Position numbers and translations under genes: made by a program
NCBI RefSeq assembly: GCF_025211055.1
Contig: NZ_JAOARO010000087.1
Span: 124,001-188,000 of the forward strand
DNA from: Vallitalea sp.
Lineage (GTDB): Bacteria; Bacillota; Clostridia; Lachnospirales; Vallitaleaceae
Direction: 5' to 3'
DNA length: 64,000 nucleotides
Shown here: in pieces, positions 45,044 through 54,899 of the stretch
Numbering within the stretch: position 1 is the stretch's first letter
How the letters are laid out: each line of letters starts with the position of its first letter
The notes under the pieces: model-generated
The model's input: only the letters and a program-made list of their open reading frames with translations
Database searches by the model: none
Told to the model about the DNA's origin: nothing

Positions 45044-46546
45044 ATGGCAAAAAGAGAAGAATGGGGATCTAGGGTAGGGTTTATATTAGCTGCTATAGGT
45101 TCAGCAATAGGATTAGGGAATATATGGAGATTTCCTTATACAGTTGCAGAAAATGGAGGAGGAGCATTTCTTATACCTTATTTCATAGCATTAATTACAG
45201 CAGGTATACCACTACTTATTCTAGAATTTGGTTTAGGACATAAGCTTAGAACATCTGCTCCAGGTGTATTTGGAAGATTAAATGCTAAATGGCAAAAATT
45301 AGGTTGGTGGCAGACTATGATTGCATTTGCCATAGCAGTTTATTATATGGCTATTATTGCATGGACTTTAAGATATGTATTATTTTCATTCAATCTATCA
45401 TGGGGTGAAGATACTAAATCATTCTTTTATAGTTTTCTACATTTATCTGATTTACCATTTGATTTTGGAGGATTACATATTGACTTATTAGTACCATTAT
45501 TAGCTATATGGGCTGTTAACTTCATTGTATTGGCACTAGGAGTTAAAAAAGGTATAGAAAAAGCTAATAAAGTATTTATGCCAATTTTATTTATTTCAAT
45601 TGTTATCATTACTATAAGAGGACTTACATTACCAGGTGCTTTTGAAGGACTTAATTATTTCTTCAAGCCTGATTTTAGTAAAATATTGGATGGACGTGTA
45701 TGGGTAGCTGCTTATGGACAGATATTTTATTCATTAAGTATATGTTTCGGTATAATGTTAGCATATTCCAGTTATTTACCTAAGAAATCAGATATTGTCA
45801 ACAATGCATTCATTACAGCATTTGGAAACTGTTCTTTCAGTCTTTTATCAGGAATAGCAGTATTTAGTATTCTTGGAAATATGGCGTTTAATAATGGTCA
45901 AGCAGTTGCAGATGTTGCAGATGGTGGCGTTGGACTTGCATTTGTGGTTTTCCCAGCTGCTATAAACGGGTTACCTAATTTTAATCAAATATTTGGTGTA
46001 TTATTTTTTGTTTCATTATTCTTTGCAGGAGTATCATCAAGTATATCAATTATTGAAACAACAATATCTGCTGTTTCAGATAAATTTGATATAAAAAGAA
46101 TTAAATCACTAGCAATCATTTGTGGTTTTGGTTTCATGATTTCAACTATCTTTGCCACAGGTGCTGGATTATATGTTCTTGATATAGCAGACCATTTCTT
46201 GAATAATTATGGTGTAGCTGTAGCAGGTTTGATAGAAACTATATTAGTAGGTTGGTTCTTTAATCTTAAGAGTATTAGAGAATACGTTAATCCAATATCA
46301 GATTTTACTGTTGGTAATTGGTGGCAAGTCAGTATTAAGGTTATTACACCACTCCTTCTTGGTATTATGACAGTATTCAAGATTATTGAAGATATTAAGA
46401 AACCATATGCAGGTTATTCTATTGCTGCTCTTATGACATATGGAGTTGGAGTTATTATAATGACAGTTGTCGTTGGTTTAATAATATTTTCATTTAGAGG
46501 CTCTAATAGCTTTGAATCATCTTTAAAGAAAAGGAGTGAAAAGTAA
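45044..46546 (+). CDS. Sodium-dependent transporter of the NSS (SNF) family
   Basis: A 500-residue neurotransmitter:sodium symporter homologue. The helix-1 signature WGSRVGFILAAIGSAIGLGN then IWRFPY, which builds the sodium and substrate site, is at residues 6-31. About twelve membrane helices follow. Bacterial members import amino acids; the next gene encodes a MetS-type small subunit, which points to methionine, alanine or a similar amino acid, but the substrate cannot be read from sequence. AAAGGAG upstream sets ATG 45044. Confidence 0.94.
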   Translation: MAKREEWGSRVGFILAAIGSAIGLGNIWRFPYTVAENGGGAFLIPYFIALITAGIPLLILEFGLGHKLRTSAPGVFGRLNAKWQKLGWWQTMIAFAIAVYYMAIIAWTLRYVLFSFNLSWGEDTKSFFYSFLHLSDLPFDFGGLHIDLLVPLLAIWAVNFIVLALGVKKGIEKANKVFMPILFISIVIITIRGLTLPGAFEGLNYFFKPDFSKILDGRVWVAAYGQIFYSLSICFGIMLAYSSYLPKKSDIVNNAFITAFGNCSFSLLSGIAVFSILGNMAFNNGQAVADVADGGVGLAFVVFPAAINGLPNFNQIFGVLFFVSLFFAGVSSSISIIETTISAVSDKFDIKRIKSLAIICGFGFMISTIFATGAGLYVLDIADHFLNNYGVAVAGLIETILVGWFFNLKSIREYVNPISDFTVGNWWQVSIKVITPLLLGIMTVFKIIEDIKKPYAGYSIAALMTYGVGVIIMTVVVGLIIFSFRGSNSFESSLKKRSEK

Positions 46547-46653
46547 TGGGTGTTGATTCAATTATTTTTTGCATATTCAGTATATTGTTCTTATGGGGTG
46601 GTTTTGGATTTTGTCTAAGAATTGCTTTGAAGAATAATAAATTTGACAGTTAA
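46546..46653 (+). CDS. MetS-type small subunit of the NSS transporter
   Basis: A 35-codon gene that starts within the transporter stop (TAATG), with AAGGAG about 10 bases upstream. The peptide is one membrane helix (IIFCIFSILFLWGGFGFCLR) with a short polar tail KNNKFDS. It matches the pattern of MetS/NSS small subunits, which are needed for function of partner transporters such as MetP. Size makes it easy to miss. The pairing, hydrophobic GGFGF segment and translational coupling make me fairly confident. Confidence 0.8.
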   Translation: MGVDSIIFCIFSILFLWGGFGFCLRIALKNNKFDS

Positions 46654-46690
46654 AATTTACCAGATTAAACTATTAATGATATAATGCCTT

Positions 46691-46719
46691 AAAACCCTCT
46701 TATTGTTAGAGGGTTTTTT
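46691..46719 (+). terminator. Rho-independent terminator after the transporter pair
   Basis: AAAACCCTCT (46691-46700) pairs with AGAGGGTTTT (46708-46717) around TATTGTT and runs into a T-tract. Confidence 0.92.
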
Positions 46720-46758
46720 GAATAATAGGAGACTTTTTCTAATAAGATTATAAATTCA

Positions 46759-46826
46759 TATACACTTTTAGTAAATTATGTTAAAATGAGGTTATAAAAA
46801 TTAGATAGTATTACATAGAATACTAT
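46759..46826 (+). promoter_or_regulatory. Promoter and leader hairpin of rnhA
   Basis: TATACA (46759-46764), 17 bases, TAAAAT (46782-46787) form a plausible promoter. Downstream, ATAGTATT (46805-46812) pairs perfectly with AATACTAT (46819-46826), ending only a few bases before the GGAGG site, where it could affect translation or protect the 5' end. Confidence 0.45.
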
Positions 46827-46840
46827 TTTGGAGGATAATT

Positions 46841-47317
46841 ATGTTAGAAGTTAATATTTATACTGATGGTGCTTGTAGAGGGAATCCAGATGGACCTGGA
46901 GGTTATGGAGTTCTTTTAGAATATTTCGATTCACAAGGCAACAAACACGTTAAAGAATTATCATGTGGTTATAAAAAAACAACAAATAATAGAATGGAAC
47001 TAATGGGTGTTCTAAGAGGATTAGAGGCACTTAAAAAGCCATGTAAGGTTAATTTATATACAGATTCTCAATATATTGTAAAAGCGTTTAATGAAGGTTG
47101 GTTAAATAATTGGATAAAGAATAATTGGAAGAGAGGAAAAAAGAAAGAAGATGTCAAGAATGTAGATTTATGGAAAAAAATATTATCGGCAAAAAATAAT
47201 CACGATGTTACATTTAACTGGGTTAAAGGACATGCTTCACACCCCCAAAATGAAAGATGTGATAGTTTGGCCACAAGTGCAGCAGATGGAACAAATCTAA
47301 TTGAAGATGAAAGATAA
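46841..47317 (+). CDS. rnhA: Ribonuclease HI
   Basis: RNase HI cuts the RNA strand of RNA-DNA hybrids. The four acidic catalytic residues are present: Asp9 (YTDGACRGNPDGPGGYG), Glu53 (NNRMELMGVLRGL), Asp75 (LYTDSQYIV) and Asp141 (ERCDSLAT), with His131 in KGHASHPQN. Length 158 is normal for a stand-alone RNase HI. GGAGGATAATT gives the start. It has its own promoter and terminator, so it appears monocistronic. Confidence 0.97.
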   Translation: MLEVNIYTDGACRGNPDGPGGYGVLLEYFDSQGNKHVKELSCGYKKTTNNRMELMGVLRGLEALKKPCKVNLYTDSQYIVKAFNEGWLNNWIKNNWKRGKKKEDVKNVDLWKKILSAKNNHDVTFNWVKGHASHPQNERCDSLATSAADGTNLIEDER

Positions 47318-47344
47318 TAGAGAATGTAGTTACTCGTATATAGG

Positions 47345-47383
47345 GCTGTTTTATAATACATTAGTACGTTATTATAAAACAGC
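47345..47383 (+). terminator. Long hairpin terminator after rnhA
   Basis: GCTGTTTTATAATA (47345-47358) pairs perfectly over 14 bp with TATTATAAAACAGC (47370-47383) around CATTAGTACGT, followed by TTATTTAA. The T-tract is short but the stem is long. Confidence 0.75.
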
Positions 47384-47451
47384 TTATTTAACATATCAGT
47401 TATATTTTAACTTTGCCAAATCATATATTATATAAAAACTAGGATTTGAAT

Positions 47452-48297
47452 ATGAAAAATACTATATATAAACTTTTGATTTTTATTTTTATTATTGCTT
47501 TTTTCAATTCAATGTTATTAGAAAGATTATATAATAGAGATAATAAGAAAATAGAACATATTGAAATTGAATCATTGGATGAAGCAGATAAGATAGCTGA
47601 ATTCAATATAACTGACGAATCCATTAAAGAAATTAAGACTTACTGTGTAGATAACAACATAGATTTCATTGAATTTTTCTCTTCTTACATGAAATATAAT
47701 AATTATGAAGTAGATAGTGTCACTTATGATTATGATGAAAAATATTATGAAAAAGTAGGTGATATAAGAGCAGTAGAAAAATTATACAGTATGGTTTTAT
47801 CTGATATAAAATATTTTCCTATACCAGAAAATAAGAGAGAGGATTCAAGAAGTTATTGGTATTGTAATTCATGGAAAGCAGATAGGTCATATGGTGGGGA
47901 AAGAAAGCATTATGGTACAGATATAATTGATAGTAAAGATGAAAGAGGATATTTTCCCATTGTCAGTATGACTGATGGAGATGTAGAAAAAATCGGTTGG
48001 CTGGAATTAGGAGGTTGGCGAGTAGGAATCAGAGCCCCCAATGGAGGATATTTTTATTATGCGCATCTTGATAAATATGAAAAAGGTATAAATGAGGGTA
48101 GTAAAGTAAAAGCAGGTGATATTATTGGATATATGGGTAATAGTGGTTATGGCGTGAAAGGTACATGTGGAAAATTTCAAGTGCATCTTCACTTAGGGAT
48201 ATCTTTACCTATAAAAGATATTTCTGATGAATTTTGGATAAACCCTTATTGGATACTAAGATATATGGAAGATAATAAAATAAAGAAAACTTTTTAA
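47452..48297 (+). CDS. M23 family membrane-anchored metallopeptidase
   Basis: A LytM-type zinc peptidase expected to cut peptidoglycan cross-links outside the cell. An N-terminal signal or anchor helix (about residues 4-22) precedes a helical domain and a C-terminal peptidase domain. The zinc ligands fit HYGTD (HxxxD) and VHLHLG (HxH), with YYAHLDKY and VKAGDIIGYMGNSG in between. ATG 47452 follows AGGA at 47441-47444; an in-frame TTG two codons earlier is less likely. Role in growth, division or sporulation cannot be told. Confidence 0.9.
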   Translation: MKNTIYKLLIFIFIIAFFNSMLLERLYNRDNKKIEHIEIESLDEADKIAEFNITDESIKEIKTYCVDNNIDFIEFFSSYMKYNNYEVDSVTYDYDEKYYEKVGDIRAVEKLYSMVLSDIKYFPIPENKREDSRSYWYCNSWKADRSYGGERKHYGTDIIDSKDERGYFPIVSMTDGDVEKIGWLELGGWRVGIRAPNGGYFYYAHLDKYEKGINEGSKVKAGDIIGYMGNSGYGVKGTCGKFQVHLHLGISLPIKDISDEFWINPYWILRYMEDNKIKKTF

Positions 48298-48322
48298 TAA
48301 AGTCTATTTTTTTATTTGAGTA

Positions 48323-48331
48323 TGTTATAAT
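48323..48331 (+). promoter_or_regulatory. Extended -10 promoter of the alarmone synthetase gene
   Basis: TGTTATAAT (48323-48331) is an extended -10 element about 58 bases upstream of the TTG start. The upstream sequence is T-rich, without a clear -35 box. Confidence 0.5.
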
Positions 48332-48388
48332 ATTACTGGTACTGGTTTTTATGGAGTGAATTTAAATATTTACAAGGAGTGGTGTATC

Positions 48389-49195
48389 TTGGAAATTCAA
48401 TTATGGAGGCAGATATTAATTCCATATCAGCAAGCAGTAGAGGAATTAAAAGTTAAATTTGCTAGTATAGTACATGAAAATAGAAGATTAGGACAATATT
48501 CACCTATAGAATATGTTACTGGTAGAGTTAAGAAGATATCAAATATATTAGAAAAAGCTAAGAAAAAAAACATACCCATCAATGAGATAGAGGCAAAGAT
48601 TGAAGATATAGCAGGTATTAGAATCTTATGTCAATTCGTTGAAGATATTGATAAGGTAGTTGCCATAATAAGAAGCAGAAAAGACATGGAAATCAAAGAC
48701 GAAATAGATTATATATCAAATACCAAAAAAAGTGGTTATAGAAGCTATCATATTATAGTCTATTATGATGTTCATACAGCACTTGGTGCTAAGAGGATAA
48801 AGGCGGAGATTCAGATAAGAACCTTATCAATGAATTTCTGGGCTACCATTGAGCATTCATTACAGTACAAATATGAGCATAACATTCCAGAGGAGATTCA
48901 AAAGAGATTAACTAATGCTGCTGAAGCAGCGTTTAAATTAGACCAAGAAATGTCTATAATTAGAAATGAGATAATAAAAGCACAGAATCTGTTCCAGCTT
49001 AAGTCTAGTGTTATTGCTGATATATTGAATAATATTCAGAATCTGCACAAAGTATGTGATGATATAAAAGAAGTAGAACATATACAAGAAGAATTTTATG
49101 ATCTATGGGATAAAGGTAATTTTGAACAGCTAGATAAATTTAATAAAAGATTAGATATGTTAGCTGCTGGATACAAAGCTCAAAGCCTGATTTGA
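48389..49195 (+). CDS. Small alarmone (p)ppGpp synthetase, RelP/RelQ-like
   Basis: A RelA/SpoT-type nucleotidyltransferase domain without the HD hydrolase or TGS regions, so a small alarmone synthetase that transfers pyrophosphate from ATP to GDP or GTP. Motifs include KIEDIAGIRILCQF, KKSGYRSYHIIVYY and AEIQIRTLSMNFWATIEHSL. A C-terminal helical tail supports oligomerisation, as in RelP/RelQ. The start is TTG 48389 with AAGGAGTGG at 48374-48382; the frame extends 11 codons further without a better site. Length is 268 residues. Confidence 0.93.
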   Translation: MEIQLWRQILIPYQQAVEELKVKFASIVHENRRLGQYSPIEYVTGRVKKISNILEKAKKKNIPINEIEAKIEDIAGIRILCQFVEDIDKVVAIIRSRKDMEIKDEIDYISNTKKSGYRSYHIIVYYDVHTALGAKRIKAEIQIRTLSMNFWATIEHSLQYKYEHNIPEEIQKRLTNAAEAAFKLDQEMSIIRNEIIKAQNLFQLKSSVIADILNNIQNLHKVCDDIKEVEHIQEEFYDLWDKGNFEQLDKFNKRLDMLAAGYKAQSLI

Positions 49196-49232
49196 CAGTA
49201 TTTGTTTGCAGTATTTATGAAAGGATGTTTAT

Positions 49233-49922
49233 ATGATTTATGCAATAGGTGATTTGCATTTGAGTTTTAGTAATGATAAGCCTATGAAAGTTTTTGGACA
49301 ACATTGGGACCAACATTATATTAAAATAAAGAATGATTGGGAAAAAAGAGTAAAAGATGATGATCTTGTTCTAGTTCCAGGTGATATATCTTGGGCAATG
49401 AAATTAGAGGAAGCAAGAGAAGACATAAAATTCATATCACAGTTACCAGGCAGGAAAATATTGGTTAAAGGAAATCATGATTATTGGTGGAACTCTCTAA
49501 GCAAAGTATCAACAATGTATAAGGAGTTGGATTTCATACAGAATAACAGTATTATATATAAAAATATTGGTATTTGTGGAACTAGGGGTTGGATATGCCC
49601 TAATGAGACTAAGTTCACTAAGGATGACGAAAAGTTGTATAATAGAGAAGTCAATCGTATGGAGATAGCCCTAAAAAGTATAAGAGAGCAAGTTGATAAA
49701 ATATATGTGATGTCACATTTTCCTCCAACCAATGACAAATTGGAACCCTCTGATTTCACTAGATTATATAACGAATATAACGTTAATAAAGTTATATATG
49801 GTCATTTACATGGAGAAGAAAGTTTTAAAATGGGACTCCAAGGTGTTGTAGATGAAATAGAATATATATTGGTATCATGCGATTATTTGAATTTCAAATT
49901 AAAAATTATAGATAGAGAATAA
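49233..49922 (+). CDS. Metallophosphoesterase
   Basis: A 229-residue calcineurin-like phosphoesterase. Metal-binding motifs appear in order: AIGDLHLSF (DxH), VPGDISWA (GD), VKGNHDYWW (GNHD), MSHFPP and YGHLHGEE (GHxH). No signal peptide, so cytoplasmic. The family acts on varied phosphoesters and the substrate cannot be predicted. AAAGGATG at 49220-49227 supports the start. It lies between the alarmone synthetase and an rRNA methyltransferase, with no obvious functional link. Confidence 0.92.
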   Translation: MIYAIGDLHLSFSNDKPMKVFGQHWDQHYIKIKNDWEKRVKDDDLVLVPGDISWAMKLEEAREDIKFISQLPGRKILVKGNHDYWWNSLSKVSTMYKELDFIQNNSIIYKNIGICGTRGWICPNETKFTKDDEKLYNREVNRMEIALKSIREQVDKIYVMSHFPPTNDKLEPSDFTRLYNEYNVNKVIYGHLHGEESFKMGLQGVVDEIEYILVSCDYLNFKLKIIDRE

Positions 49923-49954
49923 TTGGTTATAAGACATAGAGAGGAGACCCGGGT

Positions 49955-51322
49955 TTGAATTTACCTGATAAATATATAGCAAAAATGAAAGGGTTATTGA
50001 AGGATGAATATGAAGCATATATAGCATCATTCAATGAAGAACGCTTACATGGTTTAAGGGTTAATAACTTGAAAATAGATGCAGAGGAGTTTGGTAAAAT
50101 AGCACCTTTTCAATTAGATAAAATTCATTGGATTTCCAATGGATATTATTATGCAAAGGAGGATTTACCATCCAAGCATCCATATTATTATGCAGGTCTT
50201 TACTACTTACAAGAGCCTAGCGCCATGACACCAGCAGAGCTTCTTGGTATAGAACCATATGACAAAGTTCTTGACCTATGTGCTGCGCCAGGAGGTAAGA
50301 GTACAGAATTAGGATCGAAGCTTAAGGGGACAGGCGTTCTTGTATCTAATGATATTAGTGCTTCTAGAGCAAAAGGTTTACTTAAGAATATTGAATTAGC
50401 AGGTATCAGTAATAGTATAGTACTTAGTGAAACTCCAGAAAGATTAAGCAACTATTTTCCCGAGTATTTTGATAAAATCTTAATAGATGCCCCTTGTTCT
50501 GGTGAAGGTATGTTTCGTAAAGATACTTCAATGATTAAAAATTGGAGTGAAGAATCTGTTGATTACTATAGTGATATTCAAAATGGTATATTACCATATG
50601 CAGCAGAAATGTTAAAACCTGGTGGATATATGATGTATTCTACATGTACATTTTCCCCTAGTGAGAATGAAAAAACAATCAGTGAGTTTTTGGATGAACA
50701 TGAAGATTTTGAATTAGTGGACTTACCTGATTTTGATGGATTTGATAGAGGAAAGACTAAGTGGTCTTCCAGTGATAAGTACGATCTAAGTAAAACGGTT
50801 AGATTATGGCCACATAAGATTAAAGGTGAAGGTCATTTTGTAGCATTATTATATAAAAAAGAAGCTACAACAACAAAGAGATTCATAAAGTATGATATTG
50901 ATACTAGAGAAAAGGAATATTCGGTATTTGTAGATTTTGAAAAAGAGTACCTAAATGTTAAGTTTGATAGGAAAAGGCTTCAAGTAATTAATGAAAAATT
51001 ATATTACATGCCAAAGGAAATTCCTGCACTTAAGGGACTTCGTTTACTTAGGACAGGACTATACATGGGAGATATAAAAAAGAATAGATTTGAACCATCT
51101 CAAGCATTTGCCTGTTCATTGACTCGAGAGCAATTCAAAAACATTGTGAACATTGATATCATGGATGATAATGTAATAAGATATCTAAAAGGAGAGACAT
51201 TACAGGTAGAAGGAGCTAAAGGATGGAATTTAGTATGCACCCAAAATTATCCGTTGGGATTTGCAAAAAAAGCTAATAATCTACTTAAGAACAAATATTA
51301 CCCAGGTTGGAGATATATGTAA
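49955..51322 (+). CDS. rsmF: RsmF-like 16S rRNA m5C methyltransferase
   Basis: A NOL1/NOP2/Sun family RNA methyltransferase. The SAM site follows EPSAMTPAELLGIEPYDKVL with DLCAAPGGKSTEL; the two catalytic cysteines are in DAPCSGEGMF and YSTCTFSPSENE. The C-terminal third (about 300-455) carries the RsmF-type extra domain and a PUA-like end, typical of Firmicutes RsmF/YebU homologues. Start is TTG 49955 after GAGAGGAGA. The exact rRNA base modified is inferred from the family. Confidence 0.92.
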   Translation: MNLPDKYIAKMKGLLKDEYEAYIASFNEERLHGLRVNNLKIDAEEFGKIAPFQLDKIHWISNGYYYAKEDLPSKHPYYYAGLYYLQEPSAMTPAELLGIEPYDKVLDLCAAPGGKSTELGSKLKGTGVLVSNDISASRAKGLLKNIELAGISNSIVLSETPERLSNYFPEYFDKILIDAPCSGEGMFRKDTSMIKNWSEESVDYYSDIQNGILPYAAEMLKPGGYMMYSTCTFSPSENEKTISEFLDEHEDFELVDLPDFDGFDRGKTKWSSSDKYDLSKTVRLWPHKIKGEGHFVALLYKKEATTTKRFIKYDIDTREKEYSVFVDFEKEYLNVKFDRKRLQVINEKLYYMPKEIPALKGLRLLRTGLYMGDIKKNRFEPSQAFACSLTREQFKNIVNIDIMDDNVIRYLKGETLQVEGAKGWNLVCTQNYPLGFAKKANNLLKNKYYPGWRYM

Positions 51323-51378
51323 GATTAACTTGAAATTGGAATTGAAATATTTTGATATAGGAATATTGTTCACGATTA

Positions 51379-51387
51379 TGATATAAT
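51379..51387 (+). promoter_or_regulatory. Extended -10 promoter of the HAD gene
   Basis: TGATATAAT (51379-51387) lies about 47 bases before the HAD gene start, in the 111-base gap after rsmF. No good -35 box. Confidence 0.45.
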
Positions 51388-51433
51388 TGAATAATATTAG
51401 CTTGAAATCAAAATTATATAGAAAGGTGATTAT

Positions 51434-52105
51434 ATGCTAAAAAACATAAAAGCTGTGTTATTTGATTTGGATGGGACACTAGTTGACTCAATGTGGTTCT
51501 GGGAATCTATTGATATAGAATATCTTGGAAGATATAATATAGAACTTCCAGATGATTTGCAAGATAAAATAGAAGGTATGAGTTTTACCGAAACTGCTCA
51601 TTATTTCAAGGAGACATTTAAAATTCCTGAATCTATTGAAGAGATTAAGAAAACTTGGAATGATATGGCGTGGGATTATTATATTAATAAAGTAGAGTTA
51701 AAAACAGGTATTATTAATTTTCTTGATTATTTATCCGAGAAAGATATTGCAATGGGTATTGGATCAAGCAACTCAAAAGACCTTGTTAATGTTGTTATTG
51801 ATAAGTATGATATGGGTGATTATTTTACTTCCATACGTACTTCATGTGAAGTAGATAGGGGTAAGCCTTTTCCTGATATCTATCTAAAAGTAGCAAAAGA
51901 TTTAGGTGTTAAACCAGAGGAATGTCTTGTTTTTGAAGACATACCAAAAGGGATTATATCTGGAAAAGAAGCAGGAATGAAAGTATGTACTATCTATGAT
52001 GACTACTCAAAAAATATGGATGATAAAAAGAAAGAACTGGCTGATTATTATATCAATGATTATAATGAGTTATTATCCTCATTTAGCGATAAAAAGGATG
52101 CATAA
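51434..52105 (+). CDS. HAD family phosphatase (beta-phosphoglucomutase-like)
   Basis: A 223-residue HAD hydrolase of the subgroup with a helical cap. Motif I is FDLDGTLVDSM, with the nucleophile and acid aspartates; motif II is IGSSNSKDLV; the lysine of motif III is in GKPFPDIYLKVA; motif IV is VFEDIPKGIISGKEAGM. This pattern fits beta-phosphoglucomutase-like phosphatases, but the substrate is unknown. AAAGGTGAT supports ATG 51434. It is followed by the YgiQ-type gene. Confidence 0.92.
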   Translation: MLKNIKAVLFDLDGTLVDSMWFWESIDIEYLGRYNIELPDDLQDKIEGMSFTETAHYFKETFKIPESIEEIKKTWNDMAWDYYINKVELKTGIINFLDYLSEKDIAMGIGSSNSKDLVNVVIDKYDMGDYFTSIRTSCEVDRGKPFPDIYLKVAKDLGVKPEECLVFEDIPKGIISGKEAGMKVCTIYDDYSKNMDDKKKELADYYINDYNELLSSFSDKKDA

Positions 52106-52163
52106 AAATTATTTACTGTAAAATCAACATAATTGATAAAAGCCTAGTAGAGGATAGATAAAA

Positions 52164-54080
52164 ATGACAAAAGATTTTTTACCGATAAGTAAAGCAGATA
52201 TGGAAAAAAGAGGATGGGAAGAGGTTGATTTTGCATTTATTTGTGGTGATGCATATGTAGATCATCCGTCTTTTGGAGTAGCAATTATAAGCAGATATTT
52301 AGAAGCTTATGGCTACAAAGTTGGAATTATACCTCAACCAAGATGGGATACTACCGATGATATTACTGTTTTTGGAAGACCTAGATTAGGTTTTTTGGTC
52401 TCAGCTGGTAATATTGATTCTATGGTTAATCATTATAGTGTAGCAAAGAAAAGAAGACAAAAGGATGCATATACACCAGGTGGTGTAATTGAGAAAAGAC
52501 CTGATAGAGCTACTATCGTTTACTCAAATCTGATAAAAAGAGCATATAAAGATGTTCCAATAATATTAGGTGGGATAGAGGCTAGTTTGAGAAGATTAGC
52601 TCATTATGATTATTGGAGCAACAAAGTCAAGCGTTCAATATTACTTGATTCACAGGGAGATATTCTATTATATGGTATGGGTGAAAAATCAATCATAGAA
52701 TTAGCAGAAGCTCTTGATAGCGGTATTGACATTAAAGATATAACATATATAAAAGGTACAGCATATAAATCAAGGAATTTTGAAGATGTATACGATTACA
52801 TTGAATTACCCTCTTATCAAGATATTATAAAAGATAAGAAAAAATATGCAGAAAGTTTTATGATTCAATATAATAATACTGACTTCTATAATGGAAAAAG
52901 ATTAGTTGAACAATATAAAGATAATGAATATATTATACAGAATCCACCTTCTACACCACTTGACCAATCAGAAATGGATAGTATATATGCTTTATCATAT
53001 ATGAGAGATTATCATCCTATATATGAAAAAGATGGAGGAATCCCTGCTATCAAAGAAGTCAAATTCAGTTTAATAAGTAATAGAGGGTGTTTTGGGGGAT
53101 GTAGCTTTTGTGCTCTTACATTCCATCAAGGAAGAGTAGTACAAACAAGAAGTCATAAGTCAATAATCAATGAAGCAAAGGATATTATATGGGATAAGGA
53201 TTTTAAAGGTTATATACATGACGTAGGTGGTCCAACTGCCAATTTTAGACATGCTGCTTGTGAAAAGCAATTAAAATATGGTGCATGTAAAGATAAACAA
53301 TGTTTATTTCCAGAGCCATGTAATAATCTAAAAGTAGATCACTCTGATTACTTAAGATTGTTAAGAAAACTTAGAGAGTTGCCAAAGGTAAAGAAAGTTT
53401 TTGTACGATCGGGCATTAGATTCGATTATCTGATGAAAGATAAAGATGACACTTTTTTCAAGGAGTTAGTTGAACACCATGTATCTGGACAGCTGAAGGT
53501 TGCACCTGAGCATATATCCGATAAAGTATTAGAAAAAATGGGTAAACCTAAGGTAAACGTATACAATAAATTCGTTAAGAAATATACTGAAATAAATAAA
53601 AAATTAAATAAAAAACAATTTTTGGTTCCATATCTTATGTCAAGTCATCCAGGGTCTGACCTTGACCAAGCAGTTGACCTTGCAATTTATTTAAGAGATC
53701 TGGGATATATGCCTGAACAGGTACAAGATTTTTATCCGACACCTTCTACCTTATCTACGTGCATGTATTATACAGAACTTGACCCAAGAACAATGGAAAA
53801 AGTATTTGTACCAAAATCTCCTCATGAGAAGGCTATGCAAAGAGCATTGATACAATATAGGAATCCCAAAAATTATAGACTAGTTCATGAGGCATTAATT
53901 TTAACAGGTAGAGAAGACTTAATTGGTTATGACAAGGGTTGTCTAATAAGACCAAAAGGAAGTTATGTAGACTATAATAATAAAAATAGTTATGGTAATA
54001 ATAAGAAGAAAGACAACAAGAATGATAAGATAAAGAAGAAAAGAAAAACTATTCGTAATGTGCATAAAAAGAAAAAATGA
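52164..54080 (+). CDS. YgiQ family radical SAM protein
   Basis: A 638-residue radical SAM protein. The N-terminal third resembles a B12-binding-type fold ([20 protein letters not shown]). The cluster motif CFGGCSFC (CX3CX2C) is near residue 312, within [22 protein letters not shown]-terminal region includes a long stretch common to YgiQ, then a very basic Lys/Asn tail. The reaction is unknown for this family, though it is widespread in anaerobes. AGAGGATAGA supports the start. No frame break is seen. Confidence 0.93.
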   Translation: MTKDFLPISKADMEKRGWEEVDFAFICGDAYVDHPSFGVAIISRYLEAYGYKVGIIPQPRWDTTDDITVFGRPRLGFLVSAGNIDSMVNHYSVAKKRRQKDAYTPGGVIEKRPDRATIVYSNLIKRAYKDVPIILGGIEASLRRLAHYDYWSNKVKRSILLDSQGDILLYGMGEKSIIELAEALDSGIDIKDITYIKGTAYKSRNFEDVYDYIELPSYQDIIKDKKKYAESFMIQYNNTDFYNGKRLVEQYKDNEYIIQNPPSTPLDQSEMDSIYALSYMRDYHPIYEKDGGIPAIKEVKFSLISNRGCFGGCSFCALTFHQGRVVQTRSHKSIINEAKDIIWDKDFKGYIHDVGGPTANFRHAACEKQLKYGACKDKQCLFPEPCNNLKVDHSDYLRLLRKLRELPKVKKVFVRSGIRFDYLMKDKDDTFFKELVEHHVSGQLKVAPEHISDKVLEKMGKPKVNVYNKFVKKYTEINKKLNKKQFLVPYLMSSHPGSDLDQAVDLAIYLRDLGYMPEQVQDFYPTPSTLSTCMYYTELDPRTMEKVFVPKSPHEKAMQRALIQYRNPKNYRLVHEALILTGREDLIGYDKGCLIRPKGSYVDYNNKNSYGNNKKKDNKNDKIKKKRKTIRNVHKKKK

Positions 54081-54098
54081 AAGTAAGGGGTTAATCAA

Positions 54099-54860
54099 AT
54101 GAAAACAATAGCTGTTATAACAGGTGCTTCATCAGGGTTTGGAAGAGAATTCGTTAGACAAATATGTATGTCTAAAGGGTATAAATTCGATGAAATATGG
54201 ATAATAGCAAGGAGAAAAGATAGATTAGAGAAGTTAGCTGATAAATATCATAGACAAATATTCAAGATATTAGATCTTGATTTATCAAAAACAGAGTGTT
54301 TAGAAAAATATAGTCATATATTGCAAGAAGAAAATCCTAATGTCAGATTACTTATTAATAATGCTGGGCTTGGTAAAATTGGTAATTTTGAGAAAATTAA
54401 TCTGGATGATAATATAAATATGATAGATGTTAATATAAAAGCTCTCACTTATATAACTAAGGAAACATTAAAGTATATGAGAAAATCTTCAAGGATTATT
54501 CAAATTGCTTCTTCTGCGGCTTTTTTACCTCAACCAAAGTTTGCGGTCTATGCTGCTACAAAATCTTATGTTCTCAGTTTTTCCAGAGCACTTGACAAAG
54601 AGCTAAAAAGTAGAGGAATATATGTTACTGCAGTATGTCCAGGACCTGTTGAAACGGAATTTTTTAAAGTAGCATCAAATAATGAGAAGCCTAAATCATT
54701 TAAAAAGTTTTTCTTTGAACCAGCTCATTTGGTAGTAAGTAAAGCTCTATATGATTCAAGAAAAGGTAATTATATATCTATACAAGGAAAGAGTATGAAA
54801 GTCTTGCAGATATTATCTAAAGTTGTACCACATAGCTGGATATTAAAATTCATTAAATAA
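54099..54860 (+). CDS. Short-chain dehydrogenase/reductase
   Basis: A classical SDR of 253 residues. The nucleotide motif is TGASSGFGREF (TGxxxGxG), NNAGLG stabilises the core, and the catalytic Ser and YAATK (YxxxK) lie in IASSAAFLPQPKFAVYAATK. The following CPGPVETEFF is typical. Such enzymes reduce or oxidise a carbonyl or hydroxyl group using NAD(P)H; substrate unknown. AAGGGG just upstream supports the start, 18 bases after the radical SAM gene, so the two may be co-transcribed. Confidence 0.92.
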   Translation: MKTIAVITGASSGFGREFVRQICMSKGYKFDEIWIIARRKDRLEKLADKYHRQIFKILDLDLSKTECLEKYSHILQEENPNVRLLINNAGLGKIGNFEKINLDDNINMIDVNIKALTYITKETLKYMRKSSRIIQIASSAAFLPQPKFAVYAATKSYVLSFSRALDKELKSRGIYVTAVCPGPVETEFFKVASNNEKPKSFKKFFFEPAHLVVSKALYDSRKGNYISIQGKSMKVLQILSKVVPHSWILKFIK

Positions 54861-54899
54861 TTATACTTGTCTATATTAGTATATCTATAATGATTTTAC

